This document shows positions 46,534 to 55,969 of a stretch of DNA of 64,000 bases, in pieces. The stretch is from the NCBI RefSeq assembly GCF_040049195.1, contig NZ_JBDZDL010000005.1; one strand, given 5' to 3'. The stretch's first letter is position 1. Each line of letters begins with the position of its first letter. Made by a program: the position numbers and the translations under genes. The DNA is from NCEH01 sp040049195 (GTDB lineage Bacteria; Pseudomonadota; Alphaproteobacteria; Rhizobiales; Xanthobacteraceae). The notes below the pieces were generated by a model that did not search any database, had not been told where the DNA came from, and saw only the letters and a program-made list of their open reading frames with translations.

Positions 46534-48531
46534 CTAGTTTGCCGGGGCAGGCGTGCCCTTGAGCGCCTCCGCCAGGGCACGGGTCTGCGGGGAGACGTCG
46601 GCGGCCGGGATCTGCATCTGGGAGAAGGTCACGGGCACGTCCACGTTATAGGCGCGGGTGCCGAGGCCCGATGTGACGATGCGGAATTGCGTCGGCACCG
46701 GCGCCACCTGCGCGGCGTCTTCGCCCGCCGCGAGCCGCAGATATTCACTCGGCCGCACAATGATGGGCGATAGGAAGAAGCCGGCGCGCGCCATGGCGGG
46801 AATCAGGCGGAAGGTCACCTCGTGCCCCGCCGCCGTCTTCAGCTCCAGGAACACGGGCGGCGCGCGGAACACCAGGTTGAGCAGCCGGCCGAACAGCGTC
46901 GGGCGCAGGTCCATGGTCACGAACAGCGGATGCGGCGTCGCCGGGACCGCCATGGTCTCGCGCAGCCGCGCGGTTCCTGTCTGCAGCTGGGTCAGCAAGC
47001 CATTGAGCGGGGTGGCCCGTTTGCGCAGCAGCAGCATCTCCTGCAGGCTCTGCACCGGCTCGTATTTGGCCAGAAACAGCGGCCAGAGCGCCCCTTCGGC
47101 GAGCGAAGGCAGGCGCCCGTCGATGGCCGAGGGCGCAAACAGCAGATAGTCGGGCGCCCGTGCGCTCTCGAAGAACGCGCGATTGTAGGCGATCAGGGAC
47201 GGGGAATAGGTCGTATATTCCTGGATCGTGGGGCGCGGACGATAATTGAGCCCGTTGGCCAGCACGCGCGCCTGCATGTTGGGGATCATGTCCACGGTCC
47301 CATCCAGCGCCGGCAGCGGATGGGCGGCGCGCAGCGCGGCGAGCGCGCCCTGCTGGACCGCCCCCTGCTCGGCGAGAAAGGCGGCCGGGCCGAGATTGAA
47401 CGCCACGCCGCGCCGGAACTGCCTCCAGCCCTCGTCGAGGGTGGCGACCGCTTGCGTCCAGGGCGTAACCGGCGGATTCGCCCCCGGCACGGCATATTGC
47501 GCGGCGAGGATTGCGGCGACGATCAGGACCATGAAGGCGAACGCCGCCCGCCCCTCGCGCCGGACGCTGTCACTGGCCAGCAGCAGCATGGCGATCACGC
47601 CGAGCGCACCCCAGGCGTGGCGCGAATGCATGTCGTGCCGCACGAAGCCGGTCTTGAAGCCGATGAACAGAGCCACGAACACGAACAGGACGCGCGCCGC
47701 CTCTGCCCACGCCACGCTGCGATCCCGCCGGGCGCGGACCAGGGCGAGCCGCACCACGCAGCCGAGGAGGATCACCGCCAGCACAAGCCAGCATGTCAGC
47801 TCCACCCGGTCGCCGAACAGGCTCATGGCCTCGGTGAAGCCGGAACTCACCTCCAGGCTGGTCTTGAGGAAGGCGGGCAGATCTCCCAGGCTCTGCCCCA
47901 ACGCAATGAAGAAGAACACCAAGCCGCCCGCCAGCGACACCACGGCGAGAGGGATCCGCCGGGCGCGCAGGCCGAGCCCGTCGATCAGGATCGCCGCCAG
48001 AACGGCAACCGGAAGCACGGAAAACTTGGCCAGCGCGATGGCGCCGCACAGGATCATGCCCGCATAGGCCGCGACCCAGCTGCGGTGCTTTTCGGGCCGC
48101 TCCAGCACGCCCCACACGGCGAGCACGGCCGGAACCGAGAGCATCGCATCGGTGGAAAATGGGGAGAGGAGCAGGAAGACTGCCACAAGGATAGCCGCGA
48201 GGAGCGACCTGGCATTCCAGATAAACCAGATATAATAGGCGAAATATAAAACCAGAAGAGAACGGACAAATACCGCAACGTAAGCGCTATCTACCTGAAA
48301 ATATTGGGTGTACATGGCGGAAAATGGACCGCCGGTGAACATCAGATCCACGCCATAGCGCAGATCCCGGCCCTGGGCCTCCGCGAGCGTCGCCGCCCAA
48401 GATGGATCGAGCCCATCTCCAATAAAAGAAAACTGGAATGGCCGGACGATACTTAAAAGGGAGAGGGCAATAACAACGTACACGACAATCGTTAGGCCAG
48501 ATTGGATCCAGCTGCGCAGCGTGGTCTGCAT
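46534..48531 (-). CDS. Polytopic membrane protein, GT-C-like, function unknown
   Basis: A 665-aa protein with about ten hydrophobic segments in its first 380 residues (LTIVVYVVIALSLLSIVRPF, LLAAILVAVFLLLSPFS, LPVAVLAAILIDGL, RVLFVFVALFIGF) and a periplasmic C-terminal domain (RPTIQEYTTYSPSLIAYNRA, APDYLLFAPSAIDG). This resembles lipid-linked sugar transferases of the GT-C type, but no catalytic Asp motif is identified. Neighbours do not help. Substrate unknown. Confidence 0.65.
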   Translation of the reverse strand: MQTTLRSWIQSGLTIVVYVVIALSLLSIVRPFQFSFIGDGLDPSWAATLAEAQGRDLRYGVDLMFTGGPFSAMYTQYFQVDSAYVAVFVRSLLVLYFAYYIWFIWNARSLLAAILVAVFLLLSPFSTDAMLSVPAVLAVWGVLERPEKHRSWVAAYAGMILCGAIALAKFSVLPVAVLAAILIDGLGLRARRIPLAVVSLAGGLVFFFIALGQSLGDLPAFLKTSLEVSSGFTEAMSLFGDRVELTCWLVLAVILLGCVVRLALVRARRDRSVAWAEAARVLFVFVALFIGFKTGFVRHDMHSRHAWGALGVIAMLLLASDSVRREGRAAFAFMVLIVAAILAAQYAVPGANPPVTPWTQAVATLDEGWRQFRRGVAFNLGPAAFLAEQGAVQQGALAALRAAHPLPALDGTVDMIPNMQARVLANGLNYRPRPTIQEYTTYSPSLIAYNRAFFESARAPDYLLFAPSAIDGRLPSLAEGALWPLFLAKYEPVQSLQEMLLLRKRATPLNGLLTQLQTGTARLRETMAVPATPHPLFVTMDLRPTLFGRLLNLVFRAPPVFLELKTAAGHEVTFRLIPAMARAGFFLSPIIVRPSEYLRLAAGEDAAQVAPVPTQFRIVTSGLGTRAYNVDVPVTFSQMQIPAADVSPQTRALAEALKGTPAPAN

Positions 48532-48739
48532 GGGAGAGGAAAACCCTTCGGTCCTGCGCGCGGATGAACGCCGGCGGGCGCAAAATAGCGGGCGCCCGGC
48601 GAAGGGTCAAACCGCACGCACCTTGAGTTTCCGCGGTCGGGCGAAAAAATGCGTCGCCCCGATGTCGGATCCGGCCCCGCACCCACGTCCTTAGGGAAGG
48701 TGCCCTCGTGCATCAGGTCCGCGACCCAGGGAGACGCAG

Positions 48740-49093
48740 ATGAGTTATGTGGATGGCTTCGTGCTCGCCGTGCCGAAGGAAAACATGGCGGCCTACAAGG
48801 AACTGGCCTCCCTCGCCGGGACGGTGTGGAAGGAATACGGCGCGCTCGCCTATGTGGAATGCATCGGCGATGACGTTCCCTATGGCAAGCTCACCTCGTT
48901 TCCCCGCGCCGTGCAGGCGACGGAGGACGAGGTCGTGGTGTTTTCCTGGATCGTCTATGACTCGCGGGAGCAACGCGACGCGGTGAATGCCAAGGTCATG
49001 GCCGACCCGCGCATGAAGCCCGCCATGGAAGCTATGCCCTTCGACGGCAAGCGCATGATCTACGGCGGCTTTAAGACCTTGCTGGAATTCTGA
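48740..49093 (+). CDS. DUF1428 family protein (YbaA-like)
   Basis: A 117-aa protein starting at ATG 48740 behind GGGAG. MSYVDGFVLAVPKENMAAYK and VECIGDDVPYGKLTSFPRAV, then GGFKTLLEF, are the conserved blocks of DUF1428 (E. coli YbaA). The fold is a ferredoxin-like dimer; the physiological role is not established. The 200-bp region before it (48532-48739) has no gene that I can support. Confidence 0.85.
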   Translation: MSYVDGFVLAVPKENMAAYKELASLAGTVWKEYGALAYVECIGDDVPYGKLTSFPRAVQATEDEVVVFSWIVYDSREQRDAVNAKVMADPRMKPAMEAMPFDGKRMIYGGFKTLLEF

Positions 49094-49109
49094 AAGCCGC
49101 GCGCCCGCG

Positions 49110-49928
49110 CTATGCGTCCAGCGTCTTGCGGGCGAAGCTCTCGATATAGTCCACGAGGTCCGCAGCCGCGGTTTCCGCCGCCTCTGCGTCACGGCGGGCG
49201 ATGGCGTCGGCCACGTCCGCATGCAGGCGCGCGGCCAGCGGCAGGTCGGCGACCTGCTTGTAGTGCAGATACCAGAAGCGGCGCGAAAGGCCGTGCATCA
49301 GCCCCATGGAGCGCGTGGCGAATTCGTTGCGCGCGGCCTGCGCGATCAGTTGGTTGAAACTGCCGTCCAGGCGCATGAAGGCGATGTCGTCCTCCTGCTC
49401 GCCGGCGCTGCGCATGGCGGCAGCGATCTGCGCGAATTCCGCTCGTTCGCCCTCGGTTGCCCGTTCGGCGGCGAGCCCCGCCATCAGCCGCTCCAGCACG
49501 CGCCGCACTTCCAGCAGGCGCAACTGGGTGCGCAGATTGATTTCCGACACCAGCACGCCGCGCCGCGGCAGCACCACCACAAGCCCGTCGCGCACCAGGC
49601 GCTGCAAGGCCTCGCGAATCGGCGTGCGGCCGATGCCGAGCCGTTGGGAAAGCGCGAGTTCCGAAAGCGCCGAGCCGGGCGGAAGCTGGAGCGTCGAGAT
49701 CAATTCCTCCAGCATGCGATAGGCGCGGTCGGTCAGGCTCGTGTCGTCGGCGGAGTCGAGCTCGCCCGCCGCACCCTGGGAAGCGGCCGGCGCCGGCTCC
49801 TGGAGCGGCTCGCTTGCGGGCGCCTTTGAAGCCGGTGGTTTCGTACGCCGCGCCGCCGGCCGGGACACCGCGTCCACGGCCGCATCCTCTGTCGGGAGGA
49901 GCGTGCGATGCGTCGCCTTTTTCGCCAT
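49110..49928 (-). CDS. GntR family regulator with FCD domain
   Basis: A 272-aa regulator. After an Ala/Pro-rich, low-complexity N-terminus of about 60 residues, the winged helix reads LTDRAYRMLEELISTLQLPP and ELALSQRLGIGRTPIREALQ, then the FCD effector domain (RAEFAQIAAAMRSAGEQEDD, FNQLIAQAARNEFATRSMGL). FCD regulators usually bind an organic acid or related compound. It is divergent from the liv-type operon at 50098 and probably controls it through TGATATGTTA sites (50050, 56707, 57110). Confidence 0.85.
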   Translation of the reverse strand: MAKKATHRTLLPTEDAAVDAVSRPAARRTKPPASKAPASEPLQEPAPAASQGAAGELDSADDTSLTDRAYRMLEELISTLQLPPGSALSELALSQRLGIGRTPIREALQRLVRDGLVVVLPRRGVLVSEINLRTQLRLLEVRRVLERLMAGLAAERATEGERAEFAQIAAAMRSAGEQEDDIAFMRLDGSFNQLIAQAARNEFATRSMGLMHGLSRRFWYLHYKQVADLPLAARLHADVADAIARRDAEAAETAAADLVDYIESFARKTLDA

Positions 49929-50049
49929 GGACTCAGCTCCGTGAATGCGCGTCGTCCTGTGTCATCACGGACGCTGGCGATGGTCAAGGCAGGCCCGGCC
50001 GTTCGCCCGATCGAATTTCTTCCTTGCAGACATTCAAATCATATACTTA

Positions 50050-50059
50050 TGATATGTTA
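50050..50059 (+). promoter_or_regulatory. TGATATGTTA site upstream of the liv-type operon
   Basis: Lies in the 168-bp divergent region between the GntR regulator and the substrate-binding protein gene, in ATCATATACTTATGATATGT (CATAT and ATATG around a 7-bp centre). The same decamer occurs at 56707 and 57110. Candidate operator of the GntR/FCD regulator. Confidence 0.6.
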
Positions 50060-50097
50060 CAACTAAAGACGGGCATAGCCCGCTGGGGAGAACGCCA

Positions 50098-51372
50098 ATG
50101 AACATCACCCGCCGCACCCTCATGGGCGGCATCGGGGCCGCTGGCCTCGCTGTCGCCGCCCCTGGCATTTTCGCGCCCGCCATCGCGCAGGCGAAACCCG
50201 TGCGCATCGGCATTCTGGCGCCCCGCTCCGGCGCCATGGGCACGGTGGGCGAATGCGGCATCCGCGCCGTTCAATGGGCCGCCGAGCGCATGAACAAGGA
50301 CGGCGGCATCGCCGGCCGGCCGATCGAACTGGTGATCGAGGAGGAGACCTCGCCCAAGGACACGATCGAGCGCTTCCGCCGCCTGGTGCTGCAGGAGAAG
50401 GTGGATTGCGTGCAGGGGCTGATCTCCACCGGCGTCAGCCTGGGCGTCGCCCCCGCCGCCGAGGAGGAGCAGGCGCTCCTCATCATGTGGGACGGCACCA
50501 CCCAGGACGGCGTGAAGGAGGCCATGCCGAAGTCCAATTATGTCTTCCGCTCCACCGACAACGAGTGCGAGGCGGTGATGGCCTCGCTCCTGTCGATCAA
50601 GTATTTCAAGGGCAAGATCAAGCGCATCGCCGGCATCAATCCCGACTATTCCTACGGCCGCAACAATTGGGAAGCGTTCCGGCAAATCCTCGCCCGCGCG
50701 GGCATCGAGGTGGAGGTGGTGGCCGAGCAATGGCCGAAGGTCGGCACCATGGACCTCACCTCCCATGTCGCCGCGCTGAAGGCGGCGAAGCCGGATTTCA
50801 TCTTTTCCTCCATGCTGTTCGCCGATCTGCCGGTGTTCATGAAGCAAGGCTCGGCCGCCGGCCTGTTCGAAGGCGTCAACATCGCGCTTCCCGCCGCCGG
50901 CTGGCAGATCAACCAGTTGAAAAAGGAATTCATGCCCGAGAATGTCGTGTTCGGGCACAACACGCTGTACTTCGCCCTGCCCACCGCCTCGCCGCTGCAG
51001 AAGGCGTTCGTCGACGATTACATGGGCCGCTACAAGGAAGCCCCCCATTGGGAGGCGGACCGGGCCTATTTCGCCCTCGCCGCCTATAAGGCCGGCGCCG
51101 AGGCCGCCAGCAAGGCGACCGGCCGTTGGCCCAAGCTCGAAGAGATCATCGCCTCGATCCCCGAGCAGAAGGTGCAGAGCCTCGGCGGGCCCGGCCAGTT
51201 CCGCAAGGACAAGATCGCCGAACAGACCTTCTACCAGGGCCTCTCCACCAACAAGAACACTTACGACTTCCCCACCCTCTCCACCGTGGACAGCTTCACG
51301 GCCGACCAGCTCCAGAAGCCGCCGGGCGTGGATTTCTGGGACTGGATCAAAACCTCCAAGCTGCCGGTCTGA
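50098..51372 (+). CDS. ABC transporter substrate-binding protein, branched-chain type
   Basis: A 424-aa periplasmic protein with a Tat-type signal: TRRTLMGGIGAAGLAVAAP and cleavage after IAQA at about residue 31. The mature protein has the type I periplasmic binding fold of the Leu/Ile/Val and amide families (VRIGILAPRSGAMGTVGECG; VHGNYVF-like KSNYVFRSTDNECEAVMASL). It begins a six-gene operon with two permeases, two ATPases and an alcohol dehydrogenase. Substrate unknown; the neighbouring enzyme suggests an alcohol- or acid-related compound. Confidence 0.87.
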   Translation: MNITRRTLMGGIGAAGLAVAAPGIFAPAIAQAKPVRIGILAPRSGAMGTVGECGIRAVQWAAERMNKDGGIAGRPIELVIEEETSPKDTIERFRRLVLQEKVDCVQGLISTGVSLGVAPAAEEEQALLIMWDGTTQDGVKEAMPKSNYVFRSTDNECEAVMASLLSIKYFKGKIKRIAGINPDYSYGRNNWEAFRQILARAGIEVEVVAEQWPKVGTMDLTSHVAALKAAKPDFIFSSMLFADLPVFMKQGSAAGLFEGVNIALPAAGWQINQLKKEFMPENVVFGHNTLYFALPTASPLQKAFVDDYMGRYKEAPHWEADRAYFALAAYKAGAEAASKATGRWPKLEEIIASIPEQKVQSLGGPGQFRKDKIAEQTFYQGLSTNKNTYDFPTLSTVDSFTADQLQKPPGVDFWDWIKTSKLPV

Positions 51373-51387
51373 GAGGGTACCCGAGAC

Positions 51388-52269
51388 ATGACCGTCTTCA
51401 TCGACGTGCTCCTCGGCGGCGTGTTTCACGCCGCCATTCTTTTCCTCGTGGCCGCGGGCCTGCAGCTGGTGTTCGGGGTCCAGAAGGTCGTCAATCTCGC
51501 CTGCGGTTCCTTCTATGCGCTCGGCGCCTATTTCGGCATCACGGCGGTCGGCCTCGCCACCCAGCTCGGCCTGCCGAGCGTGCTGGTGCTGCCGGTGCTG
51601 ATCCTGGCGGGCCTCGCCATCGGCCTGGTCGGCCTGCCGGTGGAACGGGTGCTGCGCACCGTCTACAAGCGCGACGAAAGCTATCAGCTGCTGATCACCT
51701 TCGGCTTCCTGCTGATGTTCCAGGATGTGTTTCGCTTCTTCTGGGGCGCCACGCCCCGCACGCTGGACAATGCCTATCTCGTCTACGGCACGGCTGAATT
51801 CCTGGGCGTCCAGGTGCCCACCTACAATCTGCTGGTGATCGCGGCGAGCATCGCCATCGCGCTCGCCCTCGGCCTGTTCCTCCAGCGCACCCGCATGGGC
51901 CGCATCATCCGCGCCACGGCGGAAAACCGGAACATGACGGAAGCCATGGGCGTGGATTCCAACCGCATTTTCGCCGCGGTCTTCACCGTCGGCTGCATGC
52001 TCGGCACGGTCGGCGGCGCACTCGTGGTGCCGGCCTCCGCCTCCTCGCTCGACATGGCGGTGGAACTGGTGGTGGAGGCGTTCGCGGTGGTGGTCATCGG
52101 CGGCCTCGGCTCCATGCGCGGCGCGCTCGCCGGCGCGCTCATCGTCGGGCTGATCCGCGCGGCGGCCATCATGGTGCTGCCGGAAGCGGAAATCCTGTCC
52201 ATCTACGTGGTCGTCATCGCGGTGCTCATCCTGCGTCCGGCCGGGCTTTTCGGGAGGGCCGTCGCGTGA
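51388..52269 (+). CDS. ABC transporter permease, LivH-like
   Basis: A 293-aa inner-membrane permease with about eight hydrophobic segments (FHAAILFLVAAGLQLVFGVQ, VLPVLILAGLAIGLVGLP, VVVIGGLGSMRGALAGALIV). The motif GLGSMRGALAGALIVGL is typical of LivH permeases. It starts 16 bp after the binding protein gene and its stop overlaps the LivM-like start by 4 nt, showing co-translation. Confidence 0.88.
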   Translation: MTVFIDVLLGGVFHAAILFLVAAGLQLVFGVQKVVNLACGSFYALGAYFGITAVGLATQLGLPSVLVLPVLILAGLAIGLVGLPVERVLRTVYKRDESYQLLITFGFLLMFQDVFRFFWGATPRTLDNAYLVYGTAEFLGVQVPTYNLLVIAASIAIALALGLFLQRTRMGRIIRATAENRNMTEAMGVDSNRIFAAVFTVGCMLGTVGGALVVPASASSLDMAVELVVEAFAVVVIGGLGSMRGALAGALIVGLIRAAAIMVLPEAEILSIYVVVIAVLILRPAGLFGRAVA

Positions 52270-53279
52270 GAACGGAAACTTCGGTGCGCACGGTGGCCGC
52301 GCCCTCGGCCCCGCCGCTCTCCCGCCCCAAGGGCTTGTGGGCGCTGGGGGTGATCGTGGTGGCCATGGCGGCGCTGCCGCTCATCGCCTCCACCTACACC
52401 CTCACGCTGATGGTGCCGTTCTTCGGCTTCGCCATCGCCCTGCTCGGCTTCAACCTGCTGTTCGGCTACACCGGGCTGCTGTCCTTCGGCCATGCCATGT
52501 TCCTCGGCATCGGCGCCTATGCCACGGCGGTGCTCACCAGCAAGCTCGGCGTGCGCTCGTTCGAGCTGATCCTGCTCACCGCGATTGCGGTGTCGGCGCT
52601 CATCGCCCTGCCGGTGGGCTATCTGTGCGTGCGCTACACGCGCATCTTCTTCGGCATGCTGACGCTGGCGTTCGGCATGCTGTTTCACTCGGTGCTGTTC
52701 AAATTCTACGGCCTCACCGGCGGCGACCAGGGCATGCGCGTGGTGCGGCCGCTGCTGTTCGGCATCGAATTCGAAGGCGGCAAGACCGCCTTCCTCACCG
52801 GGCCGTTCTATTATTACGCGCTCGGCCTGCTGGCGGTGCTCGGCTTCGTCATGTGGCGCATCGTGCGCTCGCCCTTCGGGCTGCATCTGCAGGCGATCCG
52901 CGAGAATGCGCAGAAGGCGTCCTATCTCGGGGTGCAGGTTTCGCGCACGCGCCTCGCCGCGTTCGTCATTTCCGGCATCTACGGCGCCGTGGGCGGGACG
53001 ATCCTGGCGGTGGCGATCGGCCTCGCGGACCCGGAGATGGTCTATTGGACCCAATCCGGCAACCTCGTGTTCATGGCGGTGCTGGGCGGCTCCGGCTCGT
53101 TCGTCGGGCCGGTGATCGGCGGGCTGGCCTTCGTCCTGCTCCAGGACAGCGTGATGGCGGCGACCCAATATTGGCGCTTCGTCATGGGCGCGATCCTGGT
53201 GCTTCTGGTGATCTTCTTTCCGCGCGGCATCGCCGGCATCGCCGGCGACGTCGTCGCCCGCTTCAAGAAGGGATCTTGA
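52266..53279 (+). CDS. ABC transporter permease, LivM-like
   Basis: A 337-aa permease. Blocks LLGFNLLFGYTGLLSFGHAM and FLGIGAYATAVLTSKLG, then AAFVISGIYGAVGGTILAVA and GSGSFVGPVIGGLAFVLLQD, are characteristic of LivM proteins. It pairs with the LivH-like subunit to form the channel. The next gene (LivG-like) starts 4 bp downstream. Confidence 0.88.
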   Translation: MRTETSVRTVAAPSAPPLSRPKGLWALGVIVVAMAALPLIASTYTLTLMVPFFGFAIALLGFNLLFGYTGLLSFGHAMFLGIGAYATAVLTSKLGVRSFELILLTAIAVSALIALPVGYLCVRYTRIFFGMLTLAFGMLFHSVLFKFYGLTGGDQGMRVVRPLLFGIEFEGGKTAFLTGPFYYYALGLLAVLGFVMWRIVRSPFGLHLQAIRENAQKASYLGVQVSRTRLAAFVISGIYGAVGGTILAVAIGLADPEMVYWTQSGNLVFMAVLGGSGSFVGPVIGGLAFVLLQDSVMAATQYWRFVMGAILVLLVIFFPRGIAGIAGDVVARFKKGS

Positions 53280-53282
53280 TCC

Positions 53283-54080
53283 ATGGCCACCCTTCTCGCC
53301 GCCCATGGCGTCTCCAAGAGCTACGGCGCCTTCCAGGCCCTGCGGGAGGTCTCCCTGTCGATCTCGGACGGGGAGTTCATCTCCATCGTCGGGCCGAACG
53401 GCGCCGGCAAGAGCACGCTGGTCCACGTGCTCACCGGCCTGCTGAAGCCCACCGCCGGCCACGTACACTTCCACGGCGCCAACATCGCCGGCATCGGCCC
53501 GGTGGAGCTGGCGCGCCGCGGCATGGCGCGGGGATTCCAGCTGGTGAACATCTTCCCCGCGCTCACGGTGCGCGAGACGCTGGCGGTGGCCGCCGCCTCG
53601 CGCCTGAAGCGCATCCGCAATCCCTTCCGCTCGCTCACCCGCGACAGCGAGGTGCGCGCCGATGTGGAGGAGGTGGCGGATATCTTCAACCTGCGCCACC
53701 GGCTCGACCAGCCGGCCTCCGCGCTCTCCCAGGGCGAGAAGAAACTGCTCGACGTGGCGAGCGCCTTCGCCCTGAAGCCGCAGCTCATCCTGATCGACGA
53801 GCCGACCTCCGGCGTCTCCACCGGCGACAAGCATTCCATCATGGAGCTGCTGGTCAGCGCGGCCCGCCGGGCGGGGGTGCGGGGCATCATCCAGGTGGAG
53901 CACGACATGGACCTCGTGGCCCGCTATTCCGACCGCATCATCGCGCTGCAAAGCGGCAGCGTGCTGGCGGACGAGCCGCCGGCGACCTTCTTCCGCGATC
54001 CCGCGCTGATCGCCGCCGTGGTCGGCACGCGCCCGCCGAGCGTTCCCCATAAATCCGCAGCGGAGGCCCGCCCATGCTGA
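53283..54080 (+). CDS. ABC transporter ATPase, LivG-like
   Basis: A 265-aa ATPase. Walker A GPNGAGKST is at residues ~40-48, signature ALSQGEKKLLDVA near 149 and Walker B LILIDEPTSGV near 170. The N-terminal YGAFQALREVSLSISDGEFI and the Q-loop region are normal. It overlaps the LivF-like gene by 7 nt. It energises transport by the two permeases. Confidence 0.9.
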   Translation: MATLLAAHGVSKSYGAFQALREVSLSISDGEFISIVGPNGAGKSTLVHVLTGLLKPTAGHVHFHGANIAGIGPVELARRGMARGFQLVNIFPALTVRETLAVAAASRLKRIRNPFRSLTRDSEVRADVEEVADIFNLRHRLDQPASALSQGEKKLLDVASAFALKPQLILIDEPTSGVSTGDKHSIMELLVSAARRAGVRGIIQVEHDMDLVARYSDRIIALQSGSVLADEPPATFFRDPALIAAVVGTRPPSVPHKSAAEARPC

Positions 54081-54796
54081 CCTTGTCCGGGCTGAAGGTG
54101 GATATCGGCGGCAGCCGCATCCTCAACGGCATCGACCTCACCGTGGCGCCGGGCGAACTGGTGTGCCTCATCGGCCGCAACGGCGCGGGCAAGACCACGA
54201 CGCTGCGCTCCATCATGGGCTATCGCCGCCCGGTGGCGGGCTCCATCGCCTTCATGGGGCAGGAACTGACGCGCCTGCCCACCTTCAAGATCGCCCAGCT
54301 GGGCATCGGTTTCTCGCCCGAGGAATCGGAGGTCTTCGGCGACCTCACGGTGGCCGAGAACATCGCCCTTCCCACCTGGACCCGGCCCGGCGGCGAGGGC
54401 AGCGCGGCGCGCATCGAGCGGGCGCTGACCGTCTTCCCCAAGCTGCGGCAGTATCTGCACCGCGGCGGCATGCAGCTCTCCGGCGGCGAGCGCAAGATGG
54501 TCTCGGTCGCCCGCGCGCTGGCGCTGGATCCGCAATTGCTGCTGCTGGACGAGCCGTTCGAGGGGCTCTCCCCCGCCATCATCCCCATCATCGGCGCCGG
54601 CATCGCCGCCATCCGCGCCATGGGCCAGGCGGTGCTGATGGCGGAATCCAACGTCCATCATCTGCCGGAGGATGTGGACCGCCTCTATGTCATCGAGCGC
54701 GGCGAATTGATCTTCTCCGGCTCGGTGGCGGCCGCCCATCGCGACAAGGACGTGATGCGCGTGATCGCCGGCGAAGTGGAGCTGGATCCCGCCTGA
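54074..54796 (+). CDS. ABC transporter ATPase, LivF-like
   Basis: A 240-aa ATPase with Walker A GRNGAGKTT near residue 33, signature LSGGERKMVSVARAL near 138 and Walker B LLLLDEPFEGLSP near 158. It ends ELDPA, and its stop overlaps the dehydrogenase ATG (54796) by one base. Together with the LivG-like ATPase it forms the heterodimeric motor. Confidence 0.9.
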   Translation: MLTLSGLKVDIGGSRILNGIDLTVAPGELVCLIGRNGAGKTTTLRSIMGYRRPVAGSIAFMGQELTRLPTFKIAQLGIGFSPEESEVFGDLTVAENIALPTWTRPGGEGSAARIERALTVFPKLRQYLHRGGMQLSGGERKMVSVARALALDPQLLLLDEPFEGLSPAIIPIIGAGIAAIRAMGQAVLMAESNVHHLPEDVDRLYVIERGELIFSGSVAAAHRDKDVMRVIAGEVELDPA

Positions 54797-55923
54797 TGAT
54801 CGCGTCTCCTTCATTCCCGCTGCGCTACCGCGCGGCGGTGCTCCACGCGCCCCGTGCGCCTTTGTCCATCGAAACCGTGGAAGCGCGCGCCCTCGCACCG
54901 CGCGACGTGCTGGTGCGGGTGAAGGCCGCCGGCCTGTGCCACACCGATCTCGAAGTGATCGAGGGCGCCCTGCGCTATCCCCCGCCCTTGGTGCTCGGCC
55001 ACGAGGCGGCCGGCATCGTCGAGGCCGTCGGCCGCGACGCGCAGGGCGTGAAGGTGGGCGACCATGTGGTGCTCTCCTGGAATCCCCATTGCGGCCAATG
55101 CTTTTATTGCGACCGGTCGCTGCCCATCCTGTGCGAGGGCTATCTCGCAGAGGGGCCGAAGGCGCGGGCGCTGGACGGCAGCGCCAAGGCCCATCTCGCC
55201 GACGGGCGGGAGCTGGGCGCGCTGATGTTCCTCGGCGCGTTCGGCGACTATTGCATCGTGCCGGACCAGCAGGCCATCGCGGTGCCGCGCGACCTGCCGT
55301 TCGATGAAGCGTGCCTGATCGGCTGCGGGGTGATGACCGGGGTCGGCGCGGCGCTGAACGTCGCCCACATCCACCCGCGCGACACGGTGCTGGTGCTCGG
55401 CTGCGGCGCGGTGGGGCTCGCCGCCGTGCAGGGCGCCCGGCTCGCAGGGGCCGAGCAGATCCTCGCCGCCGACCTCAGCGACGAGAAGCTGGCGCGCGCC
55501 AACAGCATGGGCGCGACCCACACGGTGAACGCGCGCACCGGCGACGTGGTGGAGGCCGCGCGCACGCTCACGAACGGGCGGGGCGCGGACGTGGTGCTGG
55601 AATCCGCCGGCGCACCCATCGCCTTTCGCACCACGCTGGAGGCGGTGCGCCCGGGCGGCGAAGTGGTCTGGCTCGGCAAGATCGACGTGGCGAACGACGT
55701 CGCGTTCCGCTGGGGGTCGCTGATGGGGGAAAAGCGCATCCGCCGCTCCTCCTATGGCGGGGCGCGCCCGCACAGCGATTTTCCCTTCCTCGCCCGCGCC
55801 GCGCTGGAGGGGCGGCTCGATCTGGCCGGCCTGATCTCCCGCCGCATCGCGCTGGACGACATCAACGAAGGCTTCGCCGCATTGAAGCGCGGGGAAACCA
55901 TCCGCAGCGTGATCGAGATGTAG
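54796..55923 (+). CDS. Zinc-dependent alcohol dehydrogenase (MDR family)
   Basis: A 375-aa enzyme starting at ATG 54796, coupled to the LivF-like stop; the longer upstream frame is only an artefact of overlapping codons. Catalytic Zn ligands: Cys in GLCHTDLEV and His/Glu in GHEAAGIVEAVG. Structural Zn loop HCGQCFYCDRSLPILC. NAD-binding GCGAVGLAAVQGA near residue 200. It oxidises an alcohol or reduces an aldehyde using NAD(P). Its place in the transporter operon suggests that it acts on the imported compound or its product. Confidence 0.9.
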   Translation: MIASPSFPLRYRAAVLHAPRAPLSIETVEARALAPRDVLVRVKAAGLCHTDLEVIEGALRYPPPLVLGHEAAGIVEAVGRDAQGVKVGDHVVLSWNPHCGQCFYCDRSLPILCEGYLAEGPKARALDGSAKAHLADGRELGALMFLGAFGDYCIVPDQQAIAVPRDLPFDEACLIGCGVMTGVGAALNVAHIHPRDTVLVLGCGAVGLAAVQGARLAGAEQILAADLSDEKLARANSMGATHTVNARTGDVVEAARTLTNGRGADVVLESAGAPIAFRTTLEAVRPGGEVVWLGKIDVANDVAFRWGSLMGEKRIRRSSYGGARPHSDFPFLARAALEGRLDLAGLISRRIALDDINEGFAALKRGETIRSVIEM

Positions 55924-55969
55924 CCAAGGGCGCGTCGGCCGCGTCACTGGCGGGGCCGAGCAAGGCCGC